Notes: a model not told the origin generated them from the sequence alone. Shown: positions 7,542 to 16,627, counted from the first letter of the stretch. The stretch is 64,000 nt of DNA from Sedimenticola selenatireducens (GCF_007625115.1 NZ_VMNH01000008.1:31901-95900), one strand, 5' to 3'. Program-made: numbers and translations.

Positions 7542-8018
7542 ATGAAGATAGATTTAAACCGCCGGATCTTACTGAAAGGCACGTTTGCAACCAGTGCAAT
7601 CGGTATCGCGATCGGCGCTGGACTCTTGACACCTGTCCAGGTGCTTGCCGCCTGGCCAAAAGAAGCATTTACCGCAAAGGATATCCCAGGAGCCCTGAGT
7701 GTATTGATGGGTGCCGATAGTGCCGAAGTGAGCGGTGATATCAACATCAAGGCACCCGATATCGCAGAGAACGGTGCCGTGGTTCCTGTTACCGTCAGCA
7801 CGTCCTTAGCCGGTGTAGAATCAATCGCGATAATGGCTGCGAATAATCCTGTTCCGCTGATTGCCAACTTTAACCTGAAAGAGGGTGCAGAAGGGTTTGT
7901 CTCTACGCGCATCAAGATGGGAAAAAGCGGTGATGTCTTGGCCGTAGTAAAGGCCGGCGGAAAACTCTACAAGGCCGGCAAAGAGGTCAAAGTCACCATT
8001 GGTGGATGTGGCGGTTAA
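7542..8018 (+). CDS. soxY: Sulfur-oxidation carrier protein SoxY
   Basis: A 158-aa protein from the ATG at 7542, preceded by AGGAGA. A twin-arginine signal lies at the N-terminus (NRRILLKG, then a hydrophobic stretch ending LTPVQVLAA), so the folded protein is exported by Tat. The C-terminus is GGCGG; Cys156 is the swinging-arm residue to which thiosulfate and later sulfur intermediates are covalently bound in the periplasm. It is followed by soxZ after 72 bp. No soxXA, soxB or soxCD is in the window, as is common in Dsr organisms whose sox genes are scattered. Identification is certain. Confidence 0.97.
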   Translation: MKIDLNRRILLKGTFATSAIGIAIGAGLLTPVQVLAAWPKEAFTAKDIPGALSVLMGADSAEVSGDINIKAPDIAENGAVVPVTVSTSLAGVESIAIMAANNPVPLIANFNLKEGAEGFVSTRIKMGKSGDVLAVVKAGGKLYKAGKEVKVTIGGCGG

Positions 8019-8090
8019 TCTTCCCCATTCAATCAATCGTATACCGGCTGGACTGGTGTAAATGAGATAAGAGATTTTGAGGATACTGAA

Positions 8091-8405
8091 ATGGCAAGCA
8101 ATTCCATTAAGATACGCGCCAAAATAAAAGAAGATGAAGTAACGGTCAAAGCCCTGATGACGCACCCGATGGAAACAGGCAACCGGAAAGATAGCAAGGG
8201 CGCAACCATCCCCGCACATTTTATTCAGGAGGTGACCTGCGCCTCTGCCGGGAAGGATATTCTAACCGCCGATTGGAGCGGAGGTATTTCTAAAAACCCG
8301 TACATCTCCTTCAAATATAAAGGAGCCAGTGCGGGCGATGATCTTACATTGACCTGGGTAGACAACCTAGGCAATACGGAGTCTGCCACCGTTAAGGTTG
8401 AGTAG
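8091..8405 (+). CDS. soxZ: Sulfur-oxidation partner protein SoxZ
   Basis: A 104-aa protein with the SoxZ immunoglobulin-like fold: MASNSIKIRAKIKEDEVTVK at the start, MTHPMETG, and GDDLTLTWVDNLGNTESA near the end. It has no signal peptide of its own, as expected, because SoxZ is co-exported with the Tat-signalled SoxY as a heterodimer. The SoxYZ complex carries sulfur intermediates on the SoxY cysteine between Sox enzymes. It lies 72 bp after soxY on the same strand, and a GC-rich hairpin follows its stop codon. Confidence 0.97.
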   Translation: MASNSIKIRAKIKEDEVTVKALMTHPMETGNRKDSKGATIPAHFIQEVTCASAGKDILTADWSGGISKNPYISFKYKGASAGDDLTLTWVDNLGNTESATVKVE

Positions 8406-8415
8406 TACTCGCTAT

Positions 8416-8443
8416 CGGGCGCACAGGGAAGTGCGCTCGCCCG
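8416..8443 (+). terminator. Hairpin after soxZ
   Basis: CGGGC...GCCCG arms with an inner GCAC/GTGC stem, 10 nt after the soxZ stop, before the convergent coiled-coil gene. There is no long T-run, so it may act in both directions. Confidence 0.5.
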
Positions 8444-8477
8444 TTATCCCTATGCAGGTGAAGATATCGGTGTCGGG

Positions 8478-9338
8478 TTATTTCTGCTCTGAATCATCCA
8501 GAACATCATCCAGATCCACGACCTCATCACTCTGATCGAGTGGAACAACCACCGTCTCATCCAAATCAGCAACACCTGATAACTCTTCCTCTGTAAGATC
8601 AAGCATCGCCAACTCTTCATCAAGTGCCTTCAGTCCCTCATCCTCGACCGATGCATCGCCCGGATCAGAATGCTCATCCCTAATTGACTCAGCGACAGGT
8701 TCAGTCGTTTTCTCTACATCCTCTTGAACGGCGGGTTGCTCAGCAGGCTTTGTATCGGATGCCAACATTTCCCTCATCTTATCCTTATCCAGACTGGTGT
8801 CCGTACCACCGGAGAACATCAACGAGTATTCACTCAACATTCGACCCATGGTATCCATGGTCAATTGCAACTCTTCAGTGAGTCGCAGATTCTCCTCTTT
8901 TAGATGCATTACCTCTTCTGAATCGACAGATTCTCCATCTGTGTCAGCTACAGCATTACCTCGACGAGGAATCTCCAGCGTTCTATAGGTCTCAACTGAA
9001 CCTTCGTAATCAACTGACAGATTCTGCAGAGCGTCAGCATTTCTTTTTAAGTAAACATCTAAAAGAACTTGGTAGAAGGCCTTCTCTTCTCGCGCAATCT
9101 TTTTGACGATCTCTTCCAGATCGACTCCTGTAAAACCGTATCGTTCTTCCATGATCTTTCGTGTTTCCTGTTCACGCCGACCACTATCCTCCTTAATTCG
9201 AGCAACCAGTGTTCGCATGGCTGCACGGTCCCGTTGATGCTTTGAGACCATTAAATAAACAACAATACATGCGGCTACAATACTGACCAAAAACAGCTCA
9301 CCAAACACCAATAACAGTATCTTGCTCACCTCGATCAT
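8478..9338 (-). CDS. Membrane-anchored coiled-coil acidic protein
   Basis: A 286-aa protein. Residues 5-32 form one transmembrane helix (LLLVFGELFLVSIVAACIVV), followed by a long charged region with coiled-coil character to about residue 160 and a very acidic C-terminal tail rich in Asp and Glu. I recognise no catalytic motif. Its start overlaps the end of the VWA gene by 4 bp, so the two are translationally coupled and probably work together at the membrane. The predicted topology puts the coiled coil and acidic tail in the cytoplasm. No named family can be assigned. Confidence 0.7.
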   Translation of the reverse strand: MIEVSKILLLVFGELFLVSIVAACIVVYLMVSKHQRDRAAMRTLVARIKEDSGRREQETRKIMEERYGFTGVDLEEIVKKIAREEKAFYQVLLDVYLKRNADALQNLSVDYEGSVETYRTLEIPRRGNAVADTDGESVDSEEVMHLKEENLRLTEELQLTMDTMGRMLSEYSLMFSGGTDTSLDKDKMREMLASDTKPAEQPAVQEDVEKTTEPVAESIRDEHSDPGDASVEDEGLKALDEELAMLDLTEEELSGVADLDETVVVPLDQSDEVVDLDDVLDDSEQK

Positions 9339-11149
9339 TTGGCCGCCGCCTCCTGATTTTCATTTTCTTCTTCCAATTGAAAGTCAGGCTTTCCTTTTCG
9401 CCGCCGGATAAACCAGAACAATCCCGCCCCTGTTAGGATAAGCAACAGATTGGCGCCCCCGAAAATTGCAACCTGGAACATAAAATCATCCTCTTCCTTA
9501 ACAACTTCTGGTTCAGAGGGAGGTGGCGGTGGCTCTACAACCGGCTCTTCCTTGGGTGGCATCTCCACAATAGGCTCGGGTGGAGGCGGGGGAGGTGGCG
9601 CTGCCTTACCTTCGATGGCGACCGGATCCAGCGTCAGATCAAGCGCCGATCCGGCACGTGTCCTACCCTTTACAGATACACTCAACGTCCAGTCACCCAA
9701 CAAGTTATCCGCATTGATTCGTGCTTCCCGCATGCCCTGTTCTATGCCAGGCAACAGCATGACGGGTTGCTCTTCCCCTGTCTTGGAGATCAAACTGGCA
9801 TTTAATTCCAGACTGTCCAGATCAACAACTTCACCATCTGGTATCAGGCTCACCTGCCACTCCGCCTCCCCCTGAGCACTTGGTTGAACCTTCATCACCA
9901 TAGGGTCTGCAAGCTCAAAGAGCTGGCGCTGCTCCCGCTGAAAAGTATTGCCTTGCGCCGTAACAATCAACTCGACCTTACCTGCAGCAAGGCCCTCACC
10001 AACCCTGAGAGTAAAGTTTCCATCACCTGATACTTCATCCCCATCTTTTCCATCATCAAGTATCGGCCGCTCTTCCCCTGCACCATTGGCATCAACATGA
10101 CCACTTTTCAGATTAACTACATCGAGAAAATCCTTGCGGGTAATCTGTTTGCCCTGGTTGGAAAAATTGACGGTCAGTGGCAATGACTCACCCAGCACAA
10201 AACGACTGGGTAGCTGACTGGAAATCATTTTCAGATCAGTAACGATAATGACTCGGTTATCCGGATCCAGCGCTGCCTGTACACGCCACTCTCCCGTTTC
10301 AGGTTTGGTGATGGTTAACATGTCATAGCCAACATCACGATGCCAACTGACCGATTTCGGGGCACTCTTTGCATCAAACTGTTCACCAGAAGGCGTGATA
10401 ACCTGGGTAGGCTCAGCACCCTCTTTTCTGAACACCAACAGAGTCACTTCCTGGATACTGTTATCCACGAGAAACTTGTTATCTTTCAGCGGCACGGTAT
10501 CCGGGCGCCCCACTTTTTCAAATATCTTCAAAAAGATTCTTTGCAGCTGCTCGGCATTATTCACCTGCTCATACCACCCACCTGTTTCTCTGGACAGGGT
10601 CTGCATCAACTCATGATCAGCACGCTCCGACAGGGCTATGGTGTGTAATGCTGCATTGTGTAATTTAAGTTTTGGTAGCAACTCTTCAAGAATTCGCTTG
10701 CGCGAAGCGGCATTTTTCTTGGGATCTTTGCTAATATCGACTACGCCATCGGTAAGCAGAATAAGATGACGACGGTAGATCGTAGCGGGTCCCTCCCAGT
10801 CTGCACTGGCTCGGCGAATCACATCTTCAATATTGGTAAACTGACCAGGTGAAGCAATTTTGGCCGCCTCTGCCCTGGCCTTACGCTTCCAACCGGCATC
10901 CACCTGGCCGAGTGGTATCAACATGTTGACATATTGACCAAATGTCCATACCCCAGCCCTGGCATCGTCTGGTAACAGTCCGACAAGCAGGCGCAGCGCC
11001 GGTCGCCTGAGGTTTTGTGGATCGTTTTTATGCATACTGCCAGAGACATCAATCAGAATACGGGCATCCGCCTTCGCCCCCGTCTCCGCATTTGCCTGCG
11101 CCGATAGCGTACACGCGAGCAGCAATCCCGCAAACAGCGCCTTATTCAT
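9335..11149 (-). CDS. Exported von Willebrand factor A-domain protein with C-terminal membrane anchor
   Basis: A 604-aa protein from the ATG at 11149; an upstream in-frame ATG at 11176 is an alternative. It has a signal peptide (KALFAGLLLACTLSAQANA), then a VWA domain whose metal-ion site begins DVSGSM near residue 36 and which includes ILLTDGVVDIS. Extended beta-rich regions follow, then a proline-rich linker (PPPPPPPEP, later VVEPPPPPSEP). Near the end is one transmembrane helix with an RRRKGK stop. The predicted layout is a large periplasmic part and a short cytoplasmic tail. It overlaps by 4 bp with the coiled-coil partner gene. A role in envelope adhesion or surface-complex assembly is possible; the function is unknown. 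Confidence 0.82.
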   Translation of the reverse strand: MNKALFAGLLLACTLSAQANAETGAKADARILIDVSGSMHKNDPQNLRRPALRLLVGLLPDDARAGVWTFGQYVNMLIPLGQVDAGWKRKARAEAAKIASPGQFTNIEDVIRRASADWEGPATIYRRHLILLTDGVVDISKDPKKNAASRKRILEELLPKLKLHNAALHTIALSERADHELMQTLSRETGGWYEQVNNAEQLQRIFLKIFEKVGRPDTVPLKDNKFLVDNSIQEVTLLVFRKEGAEPTQVITPSGEQFDAKSAPKSVSWHRDVGYDMLTITKPETGEWRVQAALDPDNRVIIVTDLKMISSQLPSRFVLGESLPLTVNFSNQGKQITRKDFLDVVNLKSGHVDANGAGEERPILDDGKDGDEVSGDGNFTLRVGEGLAAGKVELIVTAQGNTFQREQRQLFELADPMVMKVQPSAQGEAEWQVSLIPDGEVVDLDSLELNASLISKTGEEQPVMLLPGIEQGMREARINADNLLGDWTLSVSVKGRTRAGSALDLTLDPVAIEGKAAPPPPPPPEPIVEMPPKEEPVVEPPPPPSEPEVVKEEDDFMFQVAIFGGANLLLILTGAGLFWFIRRRKGKPDFQLEEENENQEAAAK

Positions 11150-11459
11150 TATTGTTATGATTCCTTTTGTAACCATCACTGGTCTCTCGCAATCTAAGAC
11201 AGCATTCTGTCCCATCTGTCGTCAACACCTATCAGTATCTGGTTATGTTAACGGCAACCCCCGCCAAAGACTTTAAGGATATTGATAGATAAAGGGCTCA
11301 TCTTATTGAAGATAGCGGAATTTTGATAGTTTTGCACTTCCGGAAGCCACCCAGATGCAACGGTGAATAAGCAAATGATTAAGGGAAGAAACCTCAGGAA
11401 GGGTCAATTAATGAGAAGTTGTGTGTTGAGCACCCGCATAAATCAGCCCCGCCAGAGCA

Positions 11460-12362
11460 TCAGGATGGGTTTACATAATAGGGGGAAACCACACCTTCCG
11501 GCTGACTGGCAAAGCGTTTATAACTCCAGAGATACTGCTCTGGGGCCTGCCGAATACACTGTTCCAATCCGCGGTTAAGTGCTGCGGCTGTAATATCCTG
11601 ATCATCGCTGTCGATACCTTCGGGGGCCTGAAACCAGTGGATCTTGTAACCCTTTGCAGCAGGTAATCGCTCAGTAAACCAAAACAGGACCGGCGCCCCT
11701 GTCTTTCGGGCCAATCGCCCTATAAGCACCATGGTCAACGCAGGATGTCCAAAAAACGGGGCGTAGATGCCACCCTGTCGTCCTGCCGCCTTGGGCTGCT
11801 GATCGGCCAACAGTGCCATCATCTCGCCCCGCTTGAGTGCGCTGTAAAGTGATTTAACGCCCTGCGGGGTAGCCGGTACAAGCGTTGCCCCCCCCTGACT
11901 CCGACCCTGTTTGAGTAGATCGTTCAGACTCTCCTGCCGCGGTGGTCGATAAATCGCTGTAACTTTGGCCAGAGAGGTAAGATAGTGCAAACCAACCTCC
12001 CAGTTTCCCAGATGGGGACCGACAGCAATAACCCCTTTACCCCGGCTCAGTGCCTCCTCAATCAGACCTGCCCCTTCCCCAGGAACAACCACATCTATCC
12101 AGCGAGCAGGCTTAGAGGCCCAGACAATTGGCATCTCCACCACTCCTTTAGCGGATTCAATCATCGACTGCCTGAGCAGTAAATCCTGCTGGTGAGCCGT
12201 TATTTCAGGTAGACAGGTGGCAATATTGATCTTGGCAATGCGTCGCTCTTTATTGGGAATCGCATAAGCTAGCCATCCAATCACCGTACCCAATCGCTGA
12301 GCTAAAGAGAGTGGCAATCTTGAAAAAAGGGCTAGAATTAAAAGAATTGCCTTGTCTTGCAT
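11460..12362 (-). CDS. Lipid A biosynthesis lauroyl-type acyltransferase (LpxL/HtrB family)
   Basis: A 300-aa inner-membrane enzyme. It starts with a hydrophobic helix (AILLILALFSRLPLSLAQRL). The catalytic motif is H117-LGNW-E122, the Hx4(D/E) signature of this acyltransferase family, which adds secondary acyl chains to Kdo2-lipid IVA. Other family landmarks include the AIYRPPRQESLNDLL-like stretch and LLADQQPKAAGRQGG. The length matches LpxL/LpxM. It is a single gene, divergent from the rhodanese gene. Whether it acts as LpxL, LpxM or an ornithine-lipid enzyme cannot be told by eye. Confidence 0.9.
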   Translation of the reverse strand: MQDKAILLILALFSRLPLSLAQRLGTVIGWLAYAIPNKERRIAKINIATCLPEITAHQQDLLLRQSMIESAKGVVEMPIVWASKPARWIDVVVPGEGAGLIEEALSRGKGVIAVGPHLGNWEVGLHYLTSLAKVTAIYRPPRQESLNDLLKQGRSQGGATLVPATPQGVKSLYSALKRGEMMALLADQQPKAAGRQGGIYAPFFGHPALTMVLIGRLARKTGAPVLFWFTERLPAAKGYKIHWFQAPEGIDSDDQDITAAALNRGLEQCIRQAPEQYLWSYKRFASQPEGVVSPYYVNPS

Positions 12363-12443
12363 AAGATATATTTATAAAAGCATCAAATTGTCGGTATTAT
12401 ACCCTGACCCAACGCATACCGAAATGAAACCAGGAGTTGATCA

Positions 12444-12872
12444 ATGAGCGCAGATGAACCGATCCCGTTAAATCCACAACAAGCCTATAAAATGCTGGAA
12501 GATGACCCCAGGGCTATTTTGGTGGATATCCGCTCAAGCATGGAGTTTCTGTTTGTTGGTCACGCCAAAGGGGCGGTTCATGTCCCTTGGATCGACGAGC
12601 CAGACTGGACGGTTAACCCGCACTTCGTGACCGATATCCGAAAATTAGTGCTAGGCGGGGCGATCTGCACAGAAGACGAGGGCTGTTCGCCTGTAGTGTT
12701 GATATGTCGAAGCGGCAAACGTTCGCATGAAGCAGGCAAAGCGCTGATCAAGGCTGACTTTAGCCGCGTCTTCCACGTCGACGAAGGATTTGAAGGGGAA
12801 CTTAACGAGCAGCATCAACGCAGCTCAGTTAACGGCTGGCGCTATCATGGGCTTCCCTGGGAGCAGTGCTGA
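12444..12872 (+). CDS. Rhodanese-domain sulfurtransferase
   Basis: A 142-aa single-domain rhodanese. The active-site loop is CRSGKRS, with Cys88 as the persulfide-forming residue; the CH2A-type AILVDIRSSMEF stretch and GAVHVPW precede it. There is no signal peptide, so it is cytoplasmic. An ATG with AGGAG about 7 nt upstream gives a clear start. In sulfur oxidisers such proteins move sulfane sulfur to TusA, DsrE or other carriers, but none of those is adjacent here and the physiological partner is unknown. A palindromic hairpin follows. Confidence 0.93.
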   Translation: MSADEPIPLNPQQAYKMLEDDPRAILVDIRSSMEFLFVGHAKGAVHVPWIDEPDWTVNPHFVTDIRKLVLGGAICTEDEGCSPVVLICRSGKRSHEAGKALIKADFSRVFHVDEGFEGELNEQHQRSSVNGWRYHGLPWEQC

Positions 12873-12879
12873 AAATCAA

Positions 12880-12903
12880 GAGAGCGCCCTGCAGGGCGCT
12901 CTC
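12880..12903. terminator. Perfect 24-bp palindromic hairpin between convergent genes
   Basis: The sequence is its own reverse complement, with arms GAGAGCGCCCTG and CAGGGCGCTCTC. It lies 8 nt after the rhodanese stop and 35 nt from the end of the CsgG-like gene. It is probably a bidirectional terminator, although no T-tract is present. Confidence 0.55.
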
Positions 12904-12937
12904 ACATTGTACAGCTCTCTGTTAAAACTCAGCCTTG

Positions 12938-14170
12938 TTAATTCTGTGGCCCAGTACCCCAACTGTTGGAATTTGAGTTAGAATTTGAATTATTGCTACC
13001 ACCACTAAAGAAGCCCCCCTCTTTTTTCGGCGCAACAAACGAACTGGCATACATCAGTGGATCGGCTTGACGTTGGGAAACTACCTTGTTACCCCGTTTA
13101 ATCTTTGAGAGTTTGATCCCCACGGGCTTAGCCAGTGAATATTTCTCCTTCACCGAGGTAACCTGAAGCTCTCCAATCCGCTCATCCTCTCCTCCTAAAG
13201 CGATGCCCGTATCTGGATCGATCAAAGCCTCACCCCGATCCATCAAAGTCAACTTATCACCCACAGAGACAACGCCACTACCCAGATTGACATACACCTT
13301 GCCACCCTTAACCTGGACTACCGAACCACTTGCCGAGGCACTACCCACCTGCTTGACCAGGTCAAAGACACCCTTATTAACCGCAGCAATTACGGCATGG
13401 CCGATAGGTGTCTTGGAATATTCCGACATAAATCCACCCAGACCCACACCGCCGGCAAACCCAAGACCTCCGAAATTCAAACCCGAAGAGGAGAGATCCA
13501 CCTGAACCTGGTCAGTGTAGATAATCTCACTGGTTTCAGCGTTGATCAGCCGGAAATTCATACCGATGATCGCCTTGCTGGACTTCATGGAGAGACCACC
13601 TAACAGGGCTCCGGCACTACCACCAATCAGGCCGCCCAGACCACCACCCTTCTCTTCAACACCGGATTCGTAGTTGGTGATCACTGCCTGAAAAAGATAT
13701 TCGGCACCCAGTACTTGGCCAACTTTTGCAGCGGAGGGCTTGGCAATACGACCCGAAGCACCGAGATCCTGCTCTTTCAGCGTCTGACCAAGCACCTTAC
13801 GCTCAACCATACGAAAGCGGCCGGTACGATGCATCACATCAGTCAGAATAGCTTCAATACCTTGAACCGGCACACCGCCGCTGCCCACTTGGTAGGTCAC
13901 TGTGCCGCCAGGCCCCATAACATTGACGCTGGAGGCGCTGGATGTATTTTGTACCTCAAGCACACCAATACGGGTCTTATTGCCTGCATATTGACCCCAC
14001 TCAACATTCACGAGGTATTCAACATCAATTGCATTCACATCCTTTGGCAGCGGAAGTTTCTCGCCTGCCTCAGTGACTGAGTAAGCCACAAAATCAGCCT
14101 GCGCGACAGACATCACGCCCAATGCACAGATTGCACCCGCTAGTAGTAACCCTCTTTTTAAGCCCCGCAT
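12938..14170 (-). CDS. CsgG/HfaB-family outer-membrane secretion protein
   Basis: A 410-aa protein with a signal peptide ending near SVAQADF. It has the CsgG-type core: RIGVLEVQN, VEAILTDVMHRTGRFRMVER-like motifs, the LGAEYLFQAVITNYE stretch, a glycine-rich membrane segment (GGLGGLIGGSAGALLGG), and NFRLINAETSEIIYTDQV. CsgG forms the curli export pore; HfaB anchors holdfast. A C-terminal extension beyond the CsgG domain ends in an Asn-Ser repeat. It is not preceded by a lipobox cysteine, unlike E. coli CsgG. No curli genes (csgA, csgB, csgE, csgF) are nearby, so the exported or assembled substrate is unknown. Confidence 0.87.
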   Translation of the reverse strand: MRGLKRGLLLAGAICALGVMSVAQADFVAYSVTEAGEKLPLPKDVNAIDVEYLVNVEWGQYAGNKTRIGVLEVQNTSSASSVNVMGPGGTVTYQVGSGGVPVQGIEAILTDVMHRTGRFRMVERKVLGQTLKEQDLGASGRIAKPSAAKVGQVLGAEYLFQAVITNYESGVEEKGGGLGGLIGGSAGALLGGLSMKSSKAIIGMNFRLINAETSEIIYTDQVQVDLSSSGLNFGGLGFAGGVGLGGFMSEYSKTPIGHAVIAAVNKGVFDLVKQVGSASASGSVVQVKGGKVYVNLGSGVVSVGDKLTLMDRGEALIDPDTGIALGGEDERIGELQVTSVKEKYSLAKPVGIKLSKIKRGNKVVSQRQADPLMYASSFVAPKKEGGFFSGGSNNSNSNSNSNSWGTGPQN

Positions 14171-14511
14171 TCCTTTTCCTCCATGCTTTTTTCAAATGGG
14201 TTTGTTGTGTTCAAATCGATATACAGTATACAAGAACAACAGGCTAACGGATCTGGATCAGCCCGTATTTAATCAAAAATACACCATTTTGTGACAACGA
14301 CCCCCTGAGTCACAACCTATTCCTGTCACAGCCTGCTTGAAATCTATTGAACAAACATCCCATTACGCTGTCTTCTAAGTGCTTAAAACAAGGGCACTTG
14401 CAATTCGATATGGCTGTTAGAAAAGCGCGAACAGAATAACGCTACAGCTTCGCGAGAAAATCTATAATTGGTAATATAAGATCAAACAACTGAACCCCCT
14501 GGGAGTCAACC
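14171..14511. promoter_or_regulatory. Divergent intergenic region with inverted repeat
   Basis: About 340 bp between the CsgG-like gene and the glycine-zipper lipoprotein gene, presumably with promoters in both directions. An inverted repeat TTGTGAC-N13-GTCACAA lies at 14289-14315, and a further GTCACA half-site follows near 14335. No gene is seen. Confidence 0.4.
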
Positions 14512-14964
14512 ATGCTTACACGACTGATCATTATTCTCCTGGCCCCTATCGTGTTTTTGACAGGCTGCGAAAATATGTCCAAACGAGATACGGGTGCCGT
14601 TCTTGGAGGCATAGCGGGTGGTATCATAGGCAATCAGGTTGGCAAGGGTTCAGGACGCACTGCCGCCATTATAGTCGGCTCCATCGCCGGTTCCTTTATT
14701 GGCGGCTCCATCGGAAAACAGATGGATGAGAATGATCGCTATCGTTCCCAACAGGCATTGGAATCGAATCCGGTGAACCGGACTTCGAGCTGGCGTAACC
14801 CCGATTCTGGAAACACCTATCAGGTGACTCCGACACGAACCTATGAGAGCGACAGTGGCCCTTGCAGGGAATACACCACTGAGGCAGTCATCAACGGCCG
14901 TTCAGAAACGATCTATGGGACCGCCTGTCGTCAACCTGACGGAAGCTGGCAAGCCGCCAACTAA
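14512..14964 (+). CDS. Glycine-zipper outer-membrane lipoprotein (17-kDa antigen type)
   Basis: A 150-aa protein. The signal peptide ends in a lipobox LTGC with Cys19 as the lipidated residue. Next is a glycine-zipper 2TM domain (GAVLGGIAGGIIGNQVGKGS, then GSIAGSFIGGSIGKQMDEND), and then a C-terminal domain with two cysteines in SGPCREYTTE and GTACRQPDGSW, the RT0821/Lpp0805-type surface module. Such proteins sit in the outer membrane or periplasm with a structural role. The start has GGGAG about 8 nt upstream. A strong hairpin follows. Confidence 0.9.
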   Translation: MLTRLIIILLAPIVFLTGCENMSKRDTGAVLGGIAGGIIGNQVGKGSGRTAAIIVGSIAGSFIGGSIGKQMDENDRYRSQQALESNPVNRTSSWRNPDSGNTYQVTPTRTYESDSGPCREYTTEAVINGRSETIYGTACRQPDGSWQAAN

Positions 14965-14971
14965 ACACCTC

Positions 14972-14994
14972 TGCCCCCGCGTCATAGCGGGGGC
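14972..14994. terminator. GC-rich terminator hairpin
   Basis: TGCCCCCGC and GCGGGGGCA arms around a 5-nt loop, 8 nt after the lipoprotein stop and 9 nt before the end of the convergent rmuC gene. It probably serves both genes. Confidence 0.65.
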
Positions 14995-15002
14995 AAATCA
15001 CA

Positions 15003-16439
15003 CTACAAACCCTCCACTGTCTCACCAATGCGAGCTATCGAAGTGGAAGGGGGCAACTCATCCAACTCCACCCGCTCGATCTGCCCGAACCGCTTGGTGA
15101 TTTTATTGGCTGAAATGGCCGCATCTTTTACATCCTCATGGGCTTGACGTATATGTACAGCCAGTTTATCCATACGCCCCTGGAATCGCCCAAAGTCTTT
15201 GGATAGCAGATGAAGATGACGTTGAATCAGGTGCACCTGTTCTCGGGTTGCTGCATCTTTCAGAACCGCCCGGGCCGTTGTCAATATCGCCATCATCGTC
15301 GTGGGAGAAACCAGCCATACCTTCTTTCGGAAAGCTTCATCGACCAGATCGGGGAAATGCCCATGAATTTCGGCAAACACAGACTCCGCTGGGATAAACA
15401 TAACAGCCCCATCAGAAGTCTCCCCGGGAATAATGTATTTCCCTGCAATATCATCAATGTGTTTACGGATATCCTGTCGGAACTGGCTCTGGGCACGGGT
15501 GCGCACCTGCTCAGAGGCCTCCGTATCCGTCATTTTCCGATAACTTTCCAGCGGGAATTTAGCATCAATGCCAATTTTTCCGGTAGGCTCAGGAAGCATC
15601 AACATACAATCCACTCGTGTATGATTACTCAGGGTATGCTGCAGGGAATAACTGCTCTCTGGCATCAGATTGGAGATCAATGCCGTCAGTTGCACTTCAC
15701 CAAAGGCACCGCGAGAACGTTTGTCTGAAAGCACTTCTTGCAGGCTGACCACATTGGATGACAACTCACTGATCCGCTTCTGCGCCTCATCGATGCGGGT
15801 CAGGTGCTCGAGCACACGATTGAAGGTTTCTGTGGTTTTTTCAAACCCCTCACTTAGGCGCTTTTCAACCAAACCCCCAATCTCTTTTAACCGCTGGTCA
15901 TTACTCTCAACCAATTGATTGACTTGCTTTCCGAGAGACTCAGCCGTACTTGTTAGTCCCTCTAACAACTGCCGGCCAATCCCCTCAATACCTTGGGTCA
16001 GACTCTCTTGCTGGTTTACCCTGTTCTCCGCCAAAGTGTGACTGACTCTCTGCTGAAACTGGTCAAACCGTTCCACCAAATTCACCTTCAGCTGGCCACC
16101 CTCATCCAGCAGTTGCCGCTGTAATTCACCCAGACGTTTTTCCAGCATCTGATGCGACTGGGATAACAGACGCTGAATCTGATGTTGCAGTTGATGCAAT
16201 GCGGTACGCTGCCGCTCTCGGTCATTCAACAGCATTTCCATCAACTGCCGTTCTTGCCCTCGCATCAGTTGCTCCATTGCAGAAAAACGGGTATCGACCG
16301 CCATCCTCTGATCAGTGATTTGACGGATAAACCATGATTGGCGCCGCCATAGCGCAATGAGCAATACTGCGATGCACAGCATGCCGACCAGCAAGATAAT
16401 ATCGCTGTAAATCAAAATCTGCTGAAAGAACGAAATCAT
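15003..16439 (-). CDS. rmuC: DNA recombination protein RmuC
   Basis: A 478-aa protein. One N-terminal transmembrane helix (YSDIILLVGMLCIAVLLIAL) is followed by a long coiled coil to about residue 220. The RmuC nuclease-like domain then carries SNVVSLQEVLSDKRSRGAFG, DAKFPLESYRKM and GAVMFIPAESVFAEI. RmuC limits inversions at short inverted repeats; its PD-(D/E)xK-like fold suggests a nuclease role. The length and domain order are normal. It is a single gene, divergent from mtaB and convergent with the lipoprotein gene. Confidence 0.95.
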   Translation of the reverse strand: MISFFQQILIYSDIILLVGMLCIAVLLIALWRRQSWFIRQITDQRMAVDTRFSAMEQLMRGQERQLMEMLLNDRERQRTALHQLQHQIQRLLSQSHQMLEKRLGELQRQLLDEGGQLKVNLVERFDQFQQRVSHTLAENRVNQQESLTQGIEGIGRQLLEGLTSTAESLGKQVNQLVESNDQRLKEIGGLVEKRLSEGFEKTTETFNRVLEHLTRIDEAQKRISELSSNVVSLQEVLSDKRSRGAFGEVQLTALISNLMPESSYSLQHTLSNHTRVDCMLMLPEPTGKIGIDAKFPLESYRKMTDTEASEQVRTRAQSQFRQDIRKHIDDIAGKYIIPGETSDGAVMFIPAESVFAEIHGHFPDLVDEAFRKKVWLVSPTTMMAILTTARAVLKDAATREQVHLIQRHLHLLSKDFGRFQGRMDKLAVHIRQAHEDVKDAAISANKITKRFGQIERVELDELPPSTSIARIGETVEGL

Positions 16440-16627
16440 ATAGTGTCGCCTTTTTTAAATACTAACAATATGTTACAGCAACCAGTCGGGTTAATCCTAC
16501 AGCTTAGGCACTCACTGACTCAAAGCATGAGTCAGTGTCTTTTACTGTTTTTACAGCAGATTACTTGCATCCGGTGACAACAACCGTAAACTTGCGCCAA
16601 ACCAGCGATATTGAGTCAATCCGACCG

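Noticed and set aside
9450..9875. Gly-rich plus-strand frame opposite the VWA gene
   Set aside because: It is the complement of the proline-rich linker of the VWA protein and has no ribosome site or family match.
11363..11578. Plus-strand 71-aa frame at the end of the acyltransferase gene
   Set aside because: It overlaps the end of a well-supported gene on the other strand and has no ribosome site; probably not coding.
12938..13010. Asn-Ser repeat at the CsgG-like C-terminus as a mobile or phase-variable repeat
   Set aside because: It is a short degenerate run of codons, not a clean tandem DNA repeat, so phase variation is not supported.
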